Part shown: positions 1 to 9,047 of the stretch, in pieces
Numbering within the stretch: position 1 is the first letter of the stretch
Layout: every line of letters begins with the position of its first letter
IMG/VR virus record: IMGVR_UViG_3300028809_000089
Span: 1-20,022 of that record
DNA: 20,022 bases
Strand: one strand, 5' to 3'
DNA from: a virus
Made by a program: the position numbers and the translations under genes
Notes under the pieces: model-generated
What the model was told of the DNA's origin: nothing
Database searches by the model: none
Seen by the model: only the letters and a program-made list of their open reading frames with translations

Positions 1-1
1 G

Positions 2-748
2 CTTCAGGAAGCGCTGGCGCAGCGCCTTACCGACCAGCAGGACTACTACAACCAGCTTGATGAAATCCAAGGTAACTGGTTGCTCGGCGTGAGCGATGCC
101 TTGCAGAACTACAAGGACCAGGCGACCGACTACAACGCACAAGCTGCGCAGGCAACCACGCAGCTGTTGGAGGGTGCCACAGACAGCCTTGCCACCAACC
201 TGCAAGGTGCGATCATGAAAACGCAGTCTTGGGGCGATGCTATCAAAAACGTCGGCCTCACCTTCGCAACGACAGTTATTCAAATGGGGATCAAGTGGGC
301 GGCAATGCAGGCGATCCAAGCTGGCTTGAACGCATTTACATCTACCGCAGCCATCCCTCTGATTGGGCCGCTTGCAGCCCCAGCGGCAGCCTCCAGCGCC
401 TTGGCCTTCGCTGGAGGCTTGTCCTCCCAAATCGCAGGTATGGCACACGATGGTATCGACAGTGTTCCGCAGACTGGCACCTGGCTGTTGCAGAAAGGGG
501 AGCGTGTGACTACCGCGCAGACCTCGGCCAAACTGGATGGAACCCTGAACGATATCCGCGCAGGTCAGGCCGAGCGGGACGCACGCAACGTCCCGAACAT
601 CAACGTTATTGAAGACGCGAGCAAAGCCGGTCAAACTCGACGTAATGAAGATGGATCGTTCGATATGTGGATTGCGAACTTCCTGGGTGAAGGTGAAACC
701 TTCGACGCCGTGACCGGCAAGCTTGGATTACAGGCGGTGGGCCGATGA
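2..748 (+). CDS. Tail tape measure protein, C-terminal part (5' end outside window)
   Basis: The frame is open from the first bases of the window, so this is the last 248 residues of a longer protein; the TTG at 80 is internal and not a start. The segment begins with a Gln/Ala/Asp-rich helical stretch. A hydrophobic Ala/Gly/Ile-rich block follows (about residues 90-145 of the fragment), then a GIDSVPQTGTWLLQKGERV-type tail, an arrangement I recognise from the C-termini of lambda-like tape measure proteins. The family sets tail length and lies in the tail lumen, and the hydrophobic part is thought to help DNA pass the inner membrane. Its position directly before minor tail and tip genes agrees. 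The stop codon overlaps the next start (ATGA at 745-748). The family call is secure by position and composition, though the diagnostic N-terminus is not visible. Confidence 0.85.
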   Translation, partial: LQEALAQRLTDQQDYYNQLDEIQGNWLLGVSDALQNYKDQATDYNAQAAQATTQLLEGATDSLATNLQGAIMKTQSWGDAIKNVGLTFATTVIQMGIKWAAMQAIQAGLNAFTSTAAIPLIGPLAAPAAASSALAFAGGLSSQIAGMAHDGIDSVPQTGTWLLQKGERVTTAQTSAKLDGTLNDIRAGQAERDARNVPNINVIEDASKAGQTRRNEDGSFDMWIANFLGEGETFDAVTGKLGLQAVGR

Positions 749-1200
749 CTGATTTGAATTTTCCCAGTGGCCTGCCGTACCCACAACGCGACGGGTATGA
801 GTTTGAGGCCACCGAAAACATCAATAGTACGCCGACTGACGCTGGGCGCCCTATCCAACGCGTCGAGTTCCTTAAACCTTCCAGTATCATCAAGGTCAAC
901 TGGTTATTGACTGAACCTCAAGGGCGTTTGCTCAGGGCGTGGTGCGATCAAATCGCAAAGGCCCAATGGTTTAATATGCCGATCCTCAGTGATATGGGTT
1001 TCGACATTGAGGAAGTGCGCTTGCGGAAACGGTTGATGGGCCCGGTGCTGGTAGGTAGATTTCTTTGGCGTTATTCCGCTGAGATTGAAGTTAAAAAGAC
1101 CCCAATGCTGGAAGACGGTTGGGCAGAGATTCTGCCCGATTGGATACTTGAGGCAGATATCATAGATCGAGCAATGAATGATAAGTGGCCTTTAGCATGA
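745..1200 (+). CDS. Minor tail protein (gpM position)
   Basis: A 151-aa protein whose ATG overlaps the tape measure stop by four bases, which indicates translational coupling. It sits where lambda-type tails carry gpM, between the tape measure protein and the gpL-like protein, so a role in the tail-tip complex is inferred from order. It is soluble-looking, with no signal peptide or membrane segment. Aromatic and charged residues alternate (for example the WLLTEPQGRLLRAWCDQ stretch near residue 52), as in beta-rich tail hub proteins. I do not recognise a named domain with certainty. The next gene overlaps its 3' end by four bases. Confidence 0.7.
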   Translation: MTDLNFPSGLPYPQRDGYEFEATENINSTPTDAGRPIQRVEFLKPSSIIKVNWLLTEPQGRLLRAWCDQIAKAQWFNMPILSDMGFDIEEVRLRKRLMGPVLVGRFLWRYSAEIEVKKTPMLEDGWAEILPDWILEADIIDRAMNDKWPLA

Positions 1201-1685
1201 GCCAAACATTACGGGAGATTAATGCGAGCGTCGGTAACAATCCGATTATTCGCACGCTTGAGTTGACTTGCGATCAATGGGATTCGCCGGTTTACATCTG
1301 CAATGGTTATATCGATCAGACCGTAATTGATGAAAATGGGCGAGTTTTGACGTTCTCGGCAATGAATATCGATATTGCGCTTGCAGCTAAAAACAGTAAA
1401 GGTAATCAGACTTTGGCGTTTGGTATCGCAGATGGGAGCGGTGAAGTTACCACCCGTGCCAGGGGTGCAGCTGCTGCCAGGATGCGAGTTTATGCTACGT
1501 ATAGGACATTCCTTGAACAGAACAAGGACGCTCCGCAAGAAGCGCCTTGGTACCTCAGCGTGGAATCTGTTGATCTGAAAGGTATTGTCGCCCAATTGCA
1601 ATGCGCCTTTTTCAACATGCTGGGTGTGCGGTATCCTCGCAATCAGTACACGACCGAGGTAACTCCAGGCCTGAGGTGGATTTGA
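1197..1685 (+). CDS. DUF1833-type tail protein (gpL position)
   Basis: A 162-aa protein. I chose ATG 1197, which overlaps the previous stop as ATGA; an in-frame GTG at 1185 would add four residues but has no better ribosome site. The early LELTCDQWDSPVYICNGY segment and the late YLSVESVDLKGIVAQLQC segment resemble the DUF1833 family of Pseudomonas and related phages. That family occupies the slot of lambda minor tail protein L, next to the NlpC/P60 gene. It probably forms part of the tail tip below the tube. Base composition is slightly more AT-rich in the first half than in neighbouring genes, without a frame break. The family call comes from remembered sequence pattern plus gene order. Confidence 0.75.
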   Translation: MSQTLREINASVGNNPIIRTLELTCDQWDSPVYICNGYIDQTVIDENGRVLTFSAMNIDIALAAKNSKGNQTLAFGIADGSGEVTTRARGAAAARMRVYATYRTFLEQNKDAPQEAPWYLSVESVDLKGIVAQLQCAFFNMLGVRYPRNQYTTEVTPGLRWI

Positions 1686-2089
1686 TGAGCTGGGTAAATG
1701 AGTACCTAGGATGCAAGTATGTGGATGGCGGACGCGGCCCGGTGGAGTTCGATTGCTGGGGCCTTACCCGACACGTACGCGCGGTCGAGCTTGGGTTGGG
1801 CGAACTGCCATCGTATGGCGACCTGCGTAATACCAACCCTCGGGCGTTCACTAAGGCGTATCGCACCGAGGCCGACAAGCTTGAGGAATGCGCACCAGAG
1901 CATGGGGCAATCGCAGCCGTCATAATCGGCAAGGTCTGCATGCACATCGCGCTGGTACTGGAACTGGTGCCGGGTGAATTGAGCATCTTGGAAATAAACG
2001 ACGGTCGCCCGCCCCGCGTACTGCCGCTTTGGATGTGGCGGCGTGACCATGTAACCGTTACTTACCATCGGAACCGGGACCATGATTGA
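1685..2089 (+). CDS. NlpC/P60 family cysteine peptidase, tail assembly protein (gpK-like)
   Basis: A 134-aa protein starting at ATG 1685, which shares one base with the previous stop (TGATG). The open frame extends upstream to 1601, but that part lies inside the DUF1833 gene. The motif FDCWGLT places the likely nucleophile at Cys24, and CMHIALV gives the likely catalytic His87, matching the Cys...His spacing of compact NlpC/P60 domains. The family cleaves peptidoglycan stem peptides, and in lambda-like phages the gpK homologue is needed for tail-tip assembly and may open the cell wall during DNA entry. There is no separate N-terminal JAB (MPN) domain, which lambda gpK has, so this is the short form common in Pseudomonas phages. 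The 3' end overlaps the tip gene by eight bases. Confidence 0.85.
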   Translation: MSWVNEYLGCKYVDGGRGPVEFDCWGLTRHVRAVELGLGELPSYGDLRNTNPRAFTKAYRTEADKLEECAPEHGAIAAVIIGKVCMHIALVLELVPGELSILEINDGRPPRVLPLWMWRRDHVTVTYHRNRDHD

Positions 2090-4808
2090 GATTTATCCGA
2101 ACCGGTTGAACAACAAGCATAAGGAAACCTATGCGGTAAAGTCCAGGCAGAGTCTGCTGACCTGGTTGCACAATAACGGCATTGGTCACGCTACCCCGCT
2201 CGACTCGCTGCCAATGAGCCTGTACATGAACGGGGAACACGTTCTGCCGGGGCTGTGGTGGAACACCTATTTCGATCCTAACGACTCCATCGAAATCTAC
2301 CGGGAGCCAAAGGGCACCGATCCGTTCTCGATTACCTTCGCCTTGGTTTTCGGCGCTAAAGCTGTACTGTCCGCGCTGATGCCTAAACTTCCCAGCTTAC
2401 CAGGTGCTTCGCAGGGTACCGGGAAGTCGCTTGCGGATGCATCCGCCAAAGGCAACAAGGTCAAGCTGAATGATGTGATCCCCGAGTGTTTCGGGTTCAA
2501 CCCGCAAAGATATCTGGATTACCTGAACGTCCCGCGCCGTTACTTCGCAGGCCCCCGAGAACAGCGGGTGGAAATGCTGTTGGGCGTAGGCATGGGCCGC
2601 TACCAGATTCAACCGTCTTCGGTGAAGGTGGGTGAGACCCCTTTGCTAAATTTAGGCGATGGGGCTTCGTTCACGATATATGAGCCTGGGGCTGACCTCA
2701 GCGCAGACCCTGCGCATTTCTGCTGGTACACCGCGCCCGAGGTTGGCGCAAGTTCTACCGGCGCCGCCGGTCTTGAAGTGACAGCAACCACAAACTTGAC
2801 TCTATCCGCAACTGCATCAGTGATGGAGTTTTCTAGCGATAGCATCACAATCCCATCAGGTGCAGGAAGCTTCCCGACTAACTGGGAAGCTGGGCTGATG
2901 GTGAACGTGGTCGCCCCGTACTCTTACACGGTGGACAACGGAACCGGCACAGGTGGTCGGGACGTAATCAATGGGCCTATCGCGCAGCACGGTTTCACAC
3001 CTGGCGACACTATCACTATCGCTGGGCAAAACTCAGGCACCTATGAGGTGTTCAGCGTGACAGCCACAACCATGCAGTTGAACTACGTTGGTGGAGCGCC
3101 TGCGAACGGTTTGACTACAGGGTCGGCAGTAATGGCGATGGGCTACAGTGCGTTGCGCTTCAGAGTGGTTACTATAAGCCCATCAGCAATGACAGTTGAA
3201 CGCATCCTGAATGACGGTACGGCAGACGGCGCGTGGCCAGGTTGGGATACTTTGTCGAGCAACCAGGCACAAGTGCGCTTGGACAATTCCAACTTACAAG
3301 CAGGGTATCGAGGTCCATACCCTGCTGCGCCTGCCAACGAAAAGGTTGACGCGATCGAGTATGACGTTTTCTATGCACAGGGCCTTTTCGGCCTTGGGCG
3401 CGAAGGGCAATTCTATTCTGTGCCGGGGCGCCACGTTTTTGAATGGCGTGACGCCGAATTGGGAGGGTCGTTCACAACTATTGTGCAGAGCGTTTCCGGT
3501 GACAGTCAGGATCAGGTAGGGTTTACTTTCCGTATCGACCTACCATACCAGATGCGTCCAGAGTGCCGCATTCGCAAGATCGTCACCACTCAGGAACGAC
3601 CAGACGAAGTGCATGATGATGTAATGTGGTACGGCCTGCGTGGGCGCCTGCTGAGTTCGTCCAAGACCAGCTTTGCGGGAATGACTGTAATGTCGTGCAA
3701 CCTGCAAGGTGGCGATCAAATTTCGTCGCAATCCGAGGCCTTGGTGAACCTGTCGTGCATGCGCATCCTCCCAGTTCTAAGAGGGGGCGTGTGGCTATCT
3801 GAGCAGCCTACCCGAGAAATAAGCGCCGCAGTCGGCCATGTGGTTCGAAGTGTTGGGTATTCGGACACTGTTGATCTGAATATTGGTGAACTGGAACGCC
3901 TGGAAACCACTTATTGGACGCCGCGTGGTGAGACTTATGACAAGACCGTCGCGGCACCTGACACGGTGAAAGGTATCCTGAAAGAAATACTGCAAGCCGG
4001 AATGTCAGAAATGACCGTGTCCCGTGGCCAAATTACACCTTTGCGGGAAGGGGTGCGTGGCAGCACCTTTTCAGCCATGTATAACCCGCAGGTCATGCTT
4101 GACCCACTTTCTATCAACATCAAGATGCCGGACCAGCCGGATGATTTCGATGGCGTTGACGTTGAGTATTACGATCAGCAAACTCGACAAAATGAAACAG
4201 TGAAATGCAGAATGCAACTACCGGGCGGCTCGTATGAACAAGGTCTACGTGCGGAAAAGATCAAGCTCGAAGGGGTGAATGACCGCACGCGGGCCTGGCG
4301 AATCGGCATGCGGCGCAGGCGTTCGCAGTTCTACCAGATCGAGAGCTATGAATTTCAGACGGAATTGGCGGCGCTGAACAGCGAAATGAAAGACTATGTT
4401 GCTTTGGGCACCTCTACGCCAGGACAAGGCCAGTCTGCATATCTGGAAAACTATTTCAATTATGGGGCGTCGTCGATGCTTCAGGTGTCGGTGCCCCTCG
4501 ACTGGTCACGCGCTGGCGTCTACAAGGTCGCCGTGCGCCGCAAGGACGGTTCGGTATCAGGTCCTCACACGGCCACACGTATCGACGATTACAGCATGAC
4601 CATTCCCACCCCGCTCGACTTCGAACCTGATTTCAGTGGCGAATGGATGGACCCGGTAATACAGTTTGGGCTGTCGGAAAGCTGGTGCCTGCCAGCGATC
4701 ATCGAGGATGTAACGCCCAAGGGTACGCGCAGCTGCAACGTAAAAGCAGTAAACTATGACGCGCGAGTGTATGATGACGACGACAATTTTCCGCCTGTAG
4801 GGGCCTGA
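2082..4808 (+). CDS. TipJ-family tail tip / host specificity protein (gpJ-like)
   Basis: A 908-aa tail tip protein starting at ATG 2082 within the end of the NlpC/P60 gene. Residues 1-80 contain a short fold with [10 protein letters not shown] and a later DSIEIYREP, reminiscent of the beta-grasp (gpI-like) part often fused at the N-terminus of TipJ proteins. A hydrophobic segment follows near residues 84-100. Residues about 230-370 form a Gly/Thr/Ser-rich beta domain insertion, and the remainder is the tail hub/fibronectin-like body. The family forms the central tip, contacts the host receptor in many phages and closes the tube. The C-terminus is short compared with lambda gpJ (1132 aa), which agrees with receptor or capsule recognition being shared with the tailspike encoded next. 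Two bases separate it from that gene. Confidence 0.85.
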   Translation: MIEIYPNRLNNKHKETYAVKSRQSLLTWLHNNGIGHATPLDSLPMSLYMNGEHVLPGLWWNTYFDPNDSIEIYREPKGTDPFSITFALVFGAKAVLSALMPKLPSLPGASQGTGKSLADASAKGNKVKLNDVIPECFGFNPQRYLDYLNVPRRYFAGPREQRVEMLLGVGMGRYQIQPSSVKVGETPLLNLGDGASFTIYEPGADLSADPAHFCWYTAPEVGASSTGAAGLEVTATTNLTLSATASVMEFSSDSITIPSGAGSFPTNWEAGLMVNVVAPYSYTVDNGTGTGGRDVINGPIAQHGFTPGDTITIAGQNSGTYEVFSVTATTMQLNYVGGAPANGLTTGSAVMAMGYSALRFRVVTISPSAMTVERILNDGTADGAWPGWDTLSSNQAQVRLDNSNLQAGYRGPYPAAPANEKVDAIEYDVFYAQGLFGLGREGQFYSVPGRHVFEWRDAELGGSFTTIVQSVSGDSQDQVGFTFRIDLPYQMRPECRIRKIVTTQERPDEVHDDVMWYGLRGRLLSSSKTSFAGMTVMSCNLQGGDQISSQSEALVNLSCMRILPVLRGGVWLSEQPTREISAAVGHVVRSVGYSDTVDLNIGELERLETTYWTPRGETYDKTVAAPDTVKGILKEILQAGMSEMTVSRGQITPLREGVRGSTFSAMYNPQVMLDPLSINIKMPDQPDDFDGVDVEYYDQQTRQNETVKCRMQLPGGSYEQGLRAEKIKLEGVNDRTRAWRIGMRRRRSQFYQIESYEFQTELAALNSEMKDYVALGTSTPGQGQSAYLENYFNYGASSMLQVSVPLDWSRAGVYKVAVRRKDGSVSGPHTATRIDDYSMTIPTPLDFEPDFSGEWMDPVIQFGLSESWCLPAIIEDVTPKGTRSCNVKAVNYDARVYDDDDNFPPVGA

Positions 4809-4810
4809 CG

Positions 4811-7057
4811 ATGACGAATATTTACGATACAAGCGGCTACCCGCTGGGCTCTACCCATCCAAAGGTTCTGTACAACAACGCGTCGAATATCGATGACGCA
4901 ACTAACTCGGACGCGGAAACCTGGGTGGACAGGCCGCCATTTGGGCGAGTGCGTCGCACCTGGCGGGGTATGGAAAACGCATTCGATTCCTTCCTGCAAG
5001 GTACCGCATTCGAATTACCCGCTCTCGTCTATGTGGACGGGACGCCACTTCAGGTAGATCGCCCCACGCAGTTAATCGAGCGATCAGGTCTGTTGTACAG
5101 CGTAAAGCTGCCTTCTACTTTCCCCATTACTTTGAGCGGCACGTGGGCTACCGATGAACCGCTGCTGACGGTCCGCAATGATCAGTCTTTGCGGCAAGAG
5201 CTTGGTGCGGGGGTCAGACGTATAGACACTGTAGCGGCTTTGCGAACTATGGAGGGCCGTTTCGATAGAGATTGCGCGACGGTAATCGGGTATTACTCCG
5301 ATACACCGGGTGTTGGCGGCGGCAAAGTCTACTGGGACGCAGCATCAACATCTGCCGACAATGGCGGCACCGTGTTTGCGGTTACCGGAGTTCCTGTTGG
5401 TCGTTGGATTCGTCCAGAAAAGCCTGAACCTCGCTTGAGCTGGTTCGGCGTGCGTGGCGACGATAGCGACGAAACCGCGTTGATTCAGGCAGCCGCCTCT
5501 GTTTACCAGGGTACTGGGGCTACACTTGTTGCGGATAAAGGGTCATTGCTTCGCATTACCGGTCCAGTTTCCTTCTTCGATGTGTCGCTGTTTCTGAACA
5601 ACTCGAAGCTGACCTGCGCGCACATTGGAAACAAATGTTTGATGCAGATGAAAGGCCGGGCAGGGGTGAACAACGGGACTCTGGTACAGGCCGGCACAGC
5701 TGTGGGCGACCTTGGGCTGGCAGGCCAGCGAATCATTTTCGCCCTGGACGTTCATGACTGCTCTTATTCCAACCTAAAGTTCGAGTGTGGTGCGTTCGGT
5801 CATGCGCCGTTCAACCTGATTGGCGATGTTTACAACGTCAAGGTAGCTAACATCCACTTCGGCACCGGGCCATGGGCCATGGGCTTAATTATCCACTGGG
5901 CGACAGCATCCGATTCAGCTGCATTGGACTATGCATCAGACATAACGTACCTGGCCAGCGTGTCCAATCCAACAACCCACCCGCGCAATATCCGTATCAG
6001 CAACCTGCGCGGCGATACGTTCAACGGCTCGGGTAACCTTGTTGCGTTGCTGTACCTGTCGGGCGCGTATAGCGTCACTGCGTCCAACGTAGGCGCCGAC
6101 CAGATAGCGAAGATCACCACCGTCCAGGCAGGTGATTACGGCAGCGACTACGCGCCAGCCGAAATAAAGCCGCTTATCGGTAACTCTATCGTCATCAACA
6201 ACCCGGCATGTCTTAAACTGACTAGCACCTCCGGAGCCTTGTCGGTTTCCGGGCAGGGTTTCCTGAATAGCGTTCCGGCAGTGAGTCGCCTGGCCATGGA
6301 CGTTACCGTCAACAATCCTCAGCTTTCCACCGAGCTAACCGGCACCCGTTACGGGTTGTTCGTCGACAACTGTTCGGGCGTAAAGGTGTTTGGCGGCAGC
6401 ATCACGAAGTTCAGCACAAACGTCTTCTTCCAGAGAAATATCACCGGAGGCTTACTTGACTCGGTACGGATCACCCAGGCCTCGGGGACTGGGGTGTTGA
6501 GCGATAGTGACGCAGACAAAAACAGGGGTCTGACTTTCCGCCGTTGTCAGATTTATGGAAACAACACTTCTAACGTCGCCCTTCCGGGGCTTTCCGGCAT
6601 TCGTTTTGCGAACACTATTCACGGTGTTGTAGACGACTGTCGGTTCGGGCAACCGGGGATTGCGGAGACGCAGCAGCATGCGGTCTACGTGGTCGCCGGA
6701 TGCAACGACATAAAGCTTCTGGCAAACCACACGTTTAGTTCGGCGCAGACCTCCGCATACGCCGGGGATGCTTCCGCCGGGGAATGGTCGATGGAGCTGT
6801 GGGACATAGGAAACACCGCTGATACCGCGTTTACCACATCACCTACTGGTAATGTTTGGTCGCAACCGACAGGTTTCGGGCTGCGCGAAACAATGGTAAA
6901 CGCCGCTTCAGGCGACCCAACTGGGGGCACTCACAAGCAGGGTGACCGTATTCGATTCCGTAACCCAGCACCAGGCGCGGCTGCTGGGAAAATCTGCACA
7001 ACAGCGGGTCCGGCGGGCGTAGCGGTTTGGAAAAACTACGGGACAATTGCTGCTTAA
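4811..7057 (+). CDS. Tailspike with right-handed beta-helix, probable polysaccharide depolymerase
   Basis: A 748-aa protein with a good ribosome site (AGGGG, eight bases before ATG). Three parts are visible. Residues 1-130 match the modular virion anchor seen in many enterobacterial and Pseudomonas tailspikes ([19 protein letters not shown], then LRQELG). Residues 155-205 match the linker pattern with GGGKVYWD and VGRWIRP. From residue 211 the motif [18 protein letters not shown] is the classic start of a pectate-lyase-like beta-helix, and the Asn/Gly/Ser-rich body to about 690 shows stacked-coil spacing. Such spikes usually bind and cleave capsule or O-antigen. Catalytic residues cannot be named from sequence alone. 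The final 60 residues ([16 protein letters not shown]...) look like a small beta C-terminal cap. Confidence 0.85.
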   Translation: MTNIYDTSGYPLGSTHPKVLYNNASNIDDATNSDAETWVDRPPFGRVRRTWRGMENAFDSFLQGTAFELPALVYVDGTPLQVDRPTQLIERSGLLYSVKLPSTFPITLSGTWATDEPLLTVRNDQSLRQELGAGVRRIDTVAALRTMEGRFDRDCATVIGYYSDTPGVGGGKVYWDAASTSADNGGTVFAVTGVPVGRWIRPEKPEPRLSWFGVRGDDSDETALIQAAASVYQGTGATLVADKGSLLRITGPVSFFDVSLFLNNSKLTCAHIGNKCLMQMKGRAGVNNGTLVQAGTAVGDLGLAGQRIIFALDVHDCSYSNLKFECGAFGHAPFNLIGDVYNVKVANIHFGTGPWAMGLIIHWATASDSAALDYASDITYLASVSNPTTHPRNIRISNLRGDTFNGSGNLVALLYLSGAYSVTASNVGADQIAKITTVQAGDYGSDYAPAEIKPLIGNSIVINNPACLKLTSTSGALSVSGQGFLNSVPAVSRLAMDVTVNNPQLSTELTGTRYGLFVDNCSGVKVFGGSITKFSTNVFFQRNITGGLLDSVRITQASGTGVLSDSDADKNRGLTFRRCQIYGNNTSNVALPGLSGIRFANTIHGVVDDCRFGQPGIAETQQHAVYVVAGCNDIKLLANHTFSSAQTSAYAGDASAGEWSMELWDIGNTADTAFTTSPTGNVWSQPTGFGLRETMVNAASGDPTGGTHKQGDRIRFRNPAPGAAAGKICTTAGPAGVAVWKNYGTIAA

Positions 7058-7097
7058 CATTATGCTAAACTGCGCCAAACCTGGGGAGGTGAGGCGC

Positions 7098-7472
7098 ATG
7101 ATGGAAAGATCAGGAACATTTTTGCTTGGGATGCTGTCAACCATCCTGATCCACACGCACCCATGGGCGGCTGTCGGGGCTTCCTTCGGGTGCGTTTTCT
7201 TTGCCACGATCCCTATGGCCGCACGCGGCTGGAAGCGCTGGGCGCTGGGCGTGTTTTCGTGGGGGTTGGGGTACGCGGCGGGCGTGTTCGCCTACGGTGG
7301 AGGTCCGCCTTATAGTGAAAAAGCTATGCTTGTGTCGGGCCTGACTTCTGCCGTGGGGGCCTTGATAATCACCGCGTTCGTCTATGTGGTGCATGAACGC
7401 GGCCCGTTGCCACCATGGGCTGAGTCTATTTTGGACCGCATACCCATGCTGAAAAGTCGAGGCGGCGCATAA
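7098..7472 (+). CDS. Holin-like membrane protein
   Basis: A 124-aa protein. The open frame reaches back to 7047, but the strong ribosome site GGGGAGGT (7083-7090) lies eight bases before ATG 7098 (or nine or more before the adjacent ATG 7101), so the start is at this Met-Met pair. Hydrophobic segments occur near residues 6-21, 24-40, 47-66 and 78-98, giving three or four membrane spans. A charged C-terminal tail follows (WAESILDRIPMLKSRGGA). Size, topology and position ahead of a second small membrane protein and an endolysin support a holin that controls release of the endolysin. It resembles the putative holin families of Pseudomonas phages, though I cannot name the Pfam family with confidence. 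The stop shares one base with the next start. Confidence 0.75.
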   Translation: MMERSGTFLLGMLSTILIHTHPWAAVGASFGCVFFATIPMAARGWKRWALGVFSWGLGYAAGVFAYGGGPPYSEKAMLVSGLTSAVGALIITAFVYVVHERGPLPPWAESILDRIPMLKSRGGA

Positions 7473-7789
7473 TGGACCTTGAAACCGTACTGATCGCCAC
7501 GCGCGGTGCTATCAATCTGGCGACGTTCGCAGTCATCATCCGGTACTACGACCCTTCAGCGAGATACCGGTTCGTTGTTTCCATTGTCGCCACCCTCATC
7601 GCAGCGTTTTCCTTAGGCCTTGCAGTTTGGACCGCCTACGCCCTGTGGCTACCATCCTGCCGCTGTACAGTGCCAGGGGCACGAATTCATGAATTCCTTT
7701 TGCTTGGACTGTTCATCATCCTGTTCGGCTTGGTGCTGCGCAGTAAAGGGAACGTTGCCAAGCTGCTGCCGTGGAGACTCCAACGATGA
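7472..7789 (+). CDS. Three-TM holin-like protein (PF05449-like)
   Basis: A 105-aa protein whose ATG overlaps the previous stop (TAATG). Three membrane segments are predicted by eye: residues about 7-24, 34-58 and 73-91, with a basic C-terminus (KGNVAKLLPWRLQR). The SARYRFVVSIVATLIAAFSLG region matches the pattern of the putative 3-TM holin family (PF05449-like). The protein lies directly upstream of the endolysin with an ATGA overlap. Two consecutive holin-like genes suggest a holin/antiholin or holin plus accessory arrangement, and sequence alone does not show which of the two forms the lethal hole. A short cysteine pair (SCRC, between spans two and three) could sit in the periplasm and be redox-sensitive; that is speculation. 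Confidence 0.75.
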   Translation: MDLETVLIATRGAINLATFAVIIRYYDPSARYRFVVSIVATLIAAFSLGLAVWTAYALWLPSCRCTVPGARIHEFLLLGLFIILFGLVLRSKGNVAKLLPWRLQR

Positions 7790-8274
7790 CCTTCCCCCGT
7801 GGTGCGATCAACGAAGCGTTCGCGCTGCTCCCCAGCAAATGGGACACGCAACCAGCACGCGTACTGCATGCAGCCATAGGCTACCAGGAAACCAAATATC
7901 GAAACCGTCGCCAGGTGATCGAGGTGGACGGGCGACTGGTAGAGCGTGGTCCAGCCTGCGGCTATTGGCAGTTTGAAAAGGGCGGGGCGGTCAAAGGCCT
8001 GATGAACTTCGGTGGTCTGGTCACTTCCAAGGCGATGCAGGTATGCAACGTGCGCGGCGTCCCATGGCAGCGTGACGATGTGTGGATGGCGCTCAGTCAG
8101 GACGACGTTCTGGCCGCAGCGTTCGCACGCCTGCTGATGTACACCGATCCGCACAGCCTACCGGTGACACAAGCCGATGCGTGGGATTTCTACCTGCGTA
8201 CTTGGAGGCCTGGCAAGCCGCATCCTGAAGACTGGCCGAAGTCGTGGGCATTCGCCAATGAACAGTCCCTTTAA
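7786..8274 (+). CDS. Endolysin, lysozyme-like glycosidase
   Basis: A 162-aa protein. ATG 7786 overlaps the previous stop as ATGA and has GGAGA nine bases upstream, so I prefer it to the in-frame GTG at 7771. The IGYQETKY segment (Glu35) followed by GPACGYWQFEKGGAVKGLMNF near residues 55-76 has the shape of a lysozyme/transglycosylase fold: a catalytic glutamate at the end of a helix, then a G-x-W/L-Q-F strand. Cleavage of the peptidoglycan glycan backbone is therefore likely. No signal peptide or SAR segment is seen, so it should be cytoplasmic and released by the holin. The gene lies between holins and spanins, the standard order. Assignment to a specific glycosidase class is uncertain. Confidence 0.8.
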   Translation: MTFPRGAINEAFALLPSKWDTQPARVLHAAIGYQETKYRNRRQVIEVDGRLVERGPACGYWQFEKGGAVKGLMNFGGLVTSKAMQVCNVRGVPWQRDDVWMALSQDDVLAAAFARLLMYTDPHSLPVTQADAWDFYLRTWRPGKPHPEDWPKSWAFANEQSL

Positions 8275-8752
8275 CTACGGATGGGGCGCGCTGGCCGTGG
8301 TGCTCTCGCTGATCGGTGCATGGGTCTGGGGCTATAGTCACGGGCAGGCAACAAGCGATCAGCGCTGGGAGGCGCAGCGAGCCACCGAGGCTTTCAACCA
8401 TCAGACTACTGAGCGAGCGAAGGAACATGCGATATCCACTCAATTCGAAGCGATTCAGGAACAGAGCGCGGCACAGCTTGCACAGGCTCGGGCTGATCTT
8501 GACGGTGCTAACGCTGAGCTTGGGCGGCTGCATGAAAGACTTGCCACCATGCGCGACAACGCAGAGCGCGCTGATACCACCACTTCCGGAAGCTGCCAAG
8601 CAACTCGACAGGCCAGCATGGTGCTATCCGACTTGTACCAGCGCGATTCGAAGCGATTGGGAGAGGTCAGCGCAGCCTATGAGACTGCGCGACTCAGGGG
8701 GCTGACCTGCGAACAGGCCTGGGATTCGCTACGGAAGACGTTCAACCGCTGA
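8258..8752 (+). CDS. Rz: i-spanin, Rz-like (DUF2514-type)
   Basis: A 164-aa inner membrane spanin. I chose ATG 8258, which overlaps the endolysin end by 17 bases and puts the membrane anchor (residues about 9-25, ALAVVLSLIGAWVWGYSHG) at the N-terminus; the frame remains open upstream to 8177, inside the endolysin. A long Gln/Glu/Ala-rich periplasmic coiled coil covers residues about 32-105. The C-terminal QASMVLSDLYQRDSKRLGEV and GLTCEQAWDSL segments match DUF2514, a lysis Rz family common in Pseudomonas phages. Together with the lipoprotein encoded inside it, it should bridge the periplasm and fuse the membranes as the last lysis step. It converges on, and overlaps by 11 bases, a gene on the other strand. 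Confidence 0.85.
   Translation: MNSPFNYGWGALAVVLSLIGAWVWGYSHGQATSDQRWEAQRATEAFNHQTTERAKEHAISTQFEAIQEQSAAQLAQARADLDGANAELGRLHERLATMRDNAERADTTTSGSCQATRQASMVLSDLYQRDSKRLGEVSAAYETARLRGLTCEQAWDSLRKTFNR
8427..8705 (+). CDS. Rz1: o-spanin, Rz1-like lipoprotein nested in Rz
   Basis: This is an open frame wholly inside the i-spanin gene in the +1 frame. From ATG 8427 it gives 92 residues: a basic start, a hydrophobic stretch and a lipobox ending LSLGGC, so Cys35 should be lipidated after signal peptidase II cleavage. The mature part is about 58 residues and is Pro-rich at first (CMKDLPPC, ALIPPLPEAAKQL), as expected for an outer-membrane o-spanin. Fully nested Rz/Rz1 pairs are known from lambda. The start is the weakest part of the call: AAGGAA lies very close to the ATG, and a TTG at 8478 would give a shorter signal sequence. 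The lipobox plus location make the function convincing. Confidence 0.78.
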   Translation: MRYPLNSKRFRNRARHSLHRLGLILTVLTLSLGGCMKDLPPCATTQSALIPPLPEAAKQLDRPAWCYPTCTSAIRSDWERSAQPMRLRDSGG

Positions 8753-9047
8753 ACACTTCGAAGCCAATCCAGAACCCCACCACAAGCATGACGAAAGACC
8801 AAGCAATGAGCGGGCCAACAGCTGAAGCTGTAGTCACTGATGGATTTCGCATTGTCGGTGGAGGTGGTGGGACATTCAGTCGCGCGTACGGGCCAGTCCT
8901 CACTGTGTCCACACGGGCAGGTGGCACGACTAATCCAATACTACTTGGGCCGCAGTCGGTGCACCATGTCGCACCATTAAAGATGACGATATCAGTGTTG
9001 TTCAGGTCGGCATTGCACTGGTTGCACATCATGATATTTCTTTGCAT
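8742..9047 (-). CDS. Small zinc-ribbon protein with C-terminal membrane anchor
   Basis: A 101-aa protein of unrecognised family. The ATG at 9047 shares one base with the csrA stop (TGATG), with GGAG eight bases upstream inside the csrA end, so it is translationally coupled to csrA. Two CxxC knuckles (CNQC near residue 7 and CTDC near 30) form a likely zinc ribbon. A Pro-rich linker with a run of five prolines follows, then one hydrophobic helix (residues about 80-99, LIAWSFVMLVVGFWIGF) at the extreme C-terminus. This is a tail-anchored layout with the zinc domain probably in the cytoplasm. It is the last gene of the leftward operon and runs 11 bases into the end of Rz. Function is unknown. 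Confidence 0.65.
   Translation of the reverse strand: MQRNIMMCNQCNADLNNTDIVIFNGATWCTDCGPSSIGLVVPPARVDTVRTGPYARLNVPPPPPTMRNPSVTTASAVGPLIAWSFVMLVVGFWIGFEVFSG

Noticed and set aside
7041-7097. Promoter ahead of the lysis cassette (TATGCT near 7061)
   Set aside because: No -35 box lies 16-18 bases upstream; the candidates are 14 or 28 bases away. Late read-through from the tail operon is enough to explain expression.
7683-7696. Perfect palindrome GAATTCATGAATTC inside the second holin-like gene
   Set aside because: It is a single short palindrome in coding sequence, made of two EcoRI sites. No related copies or promoter elements were found near it.
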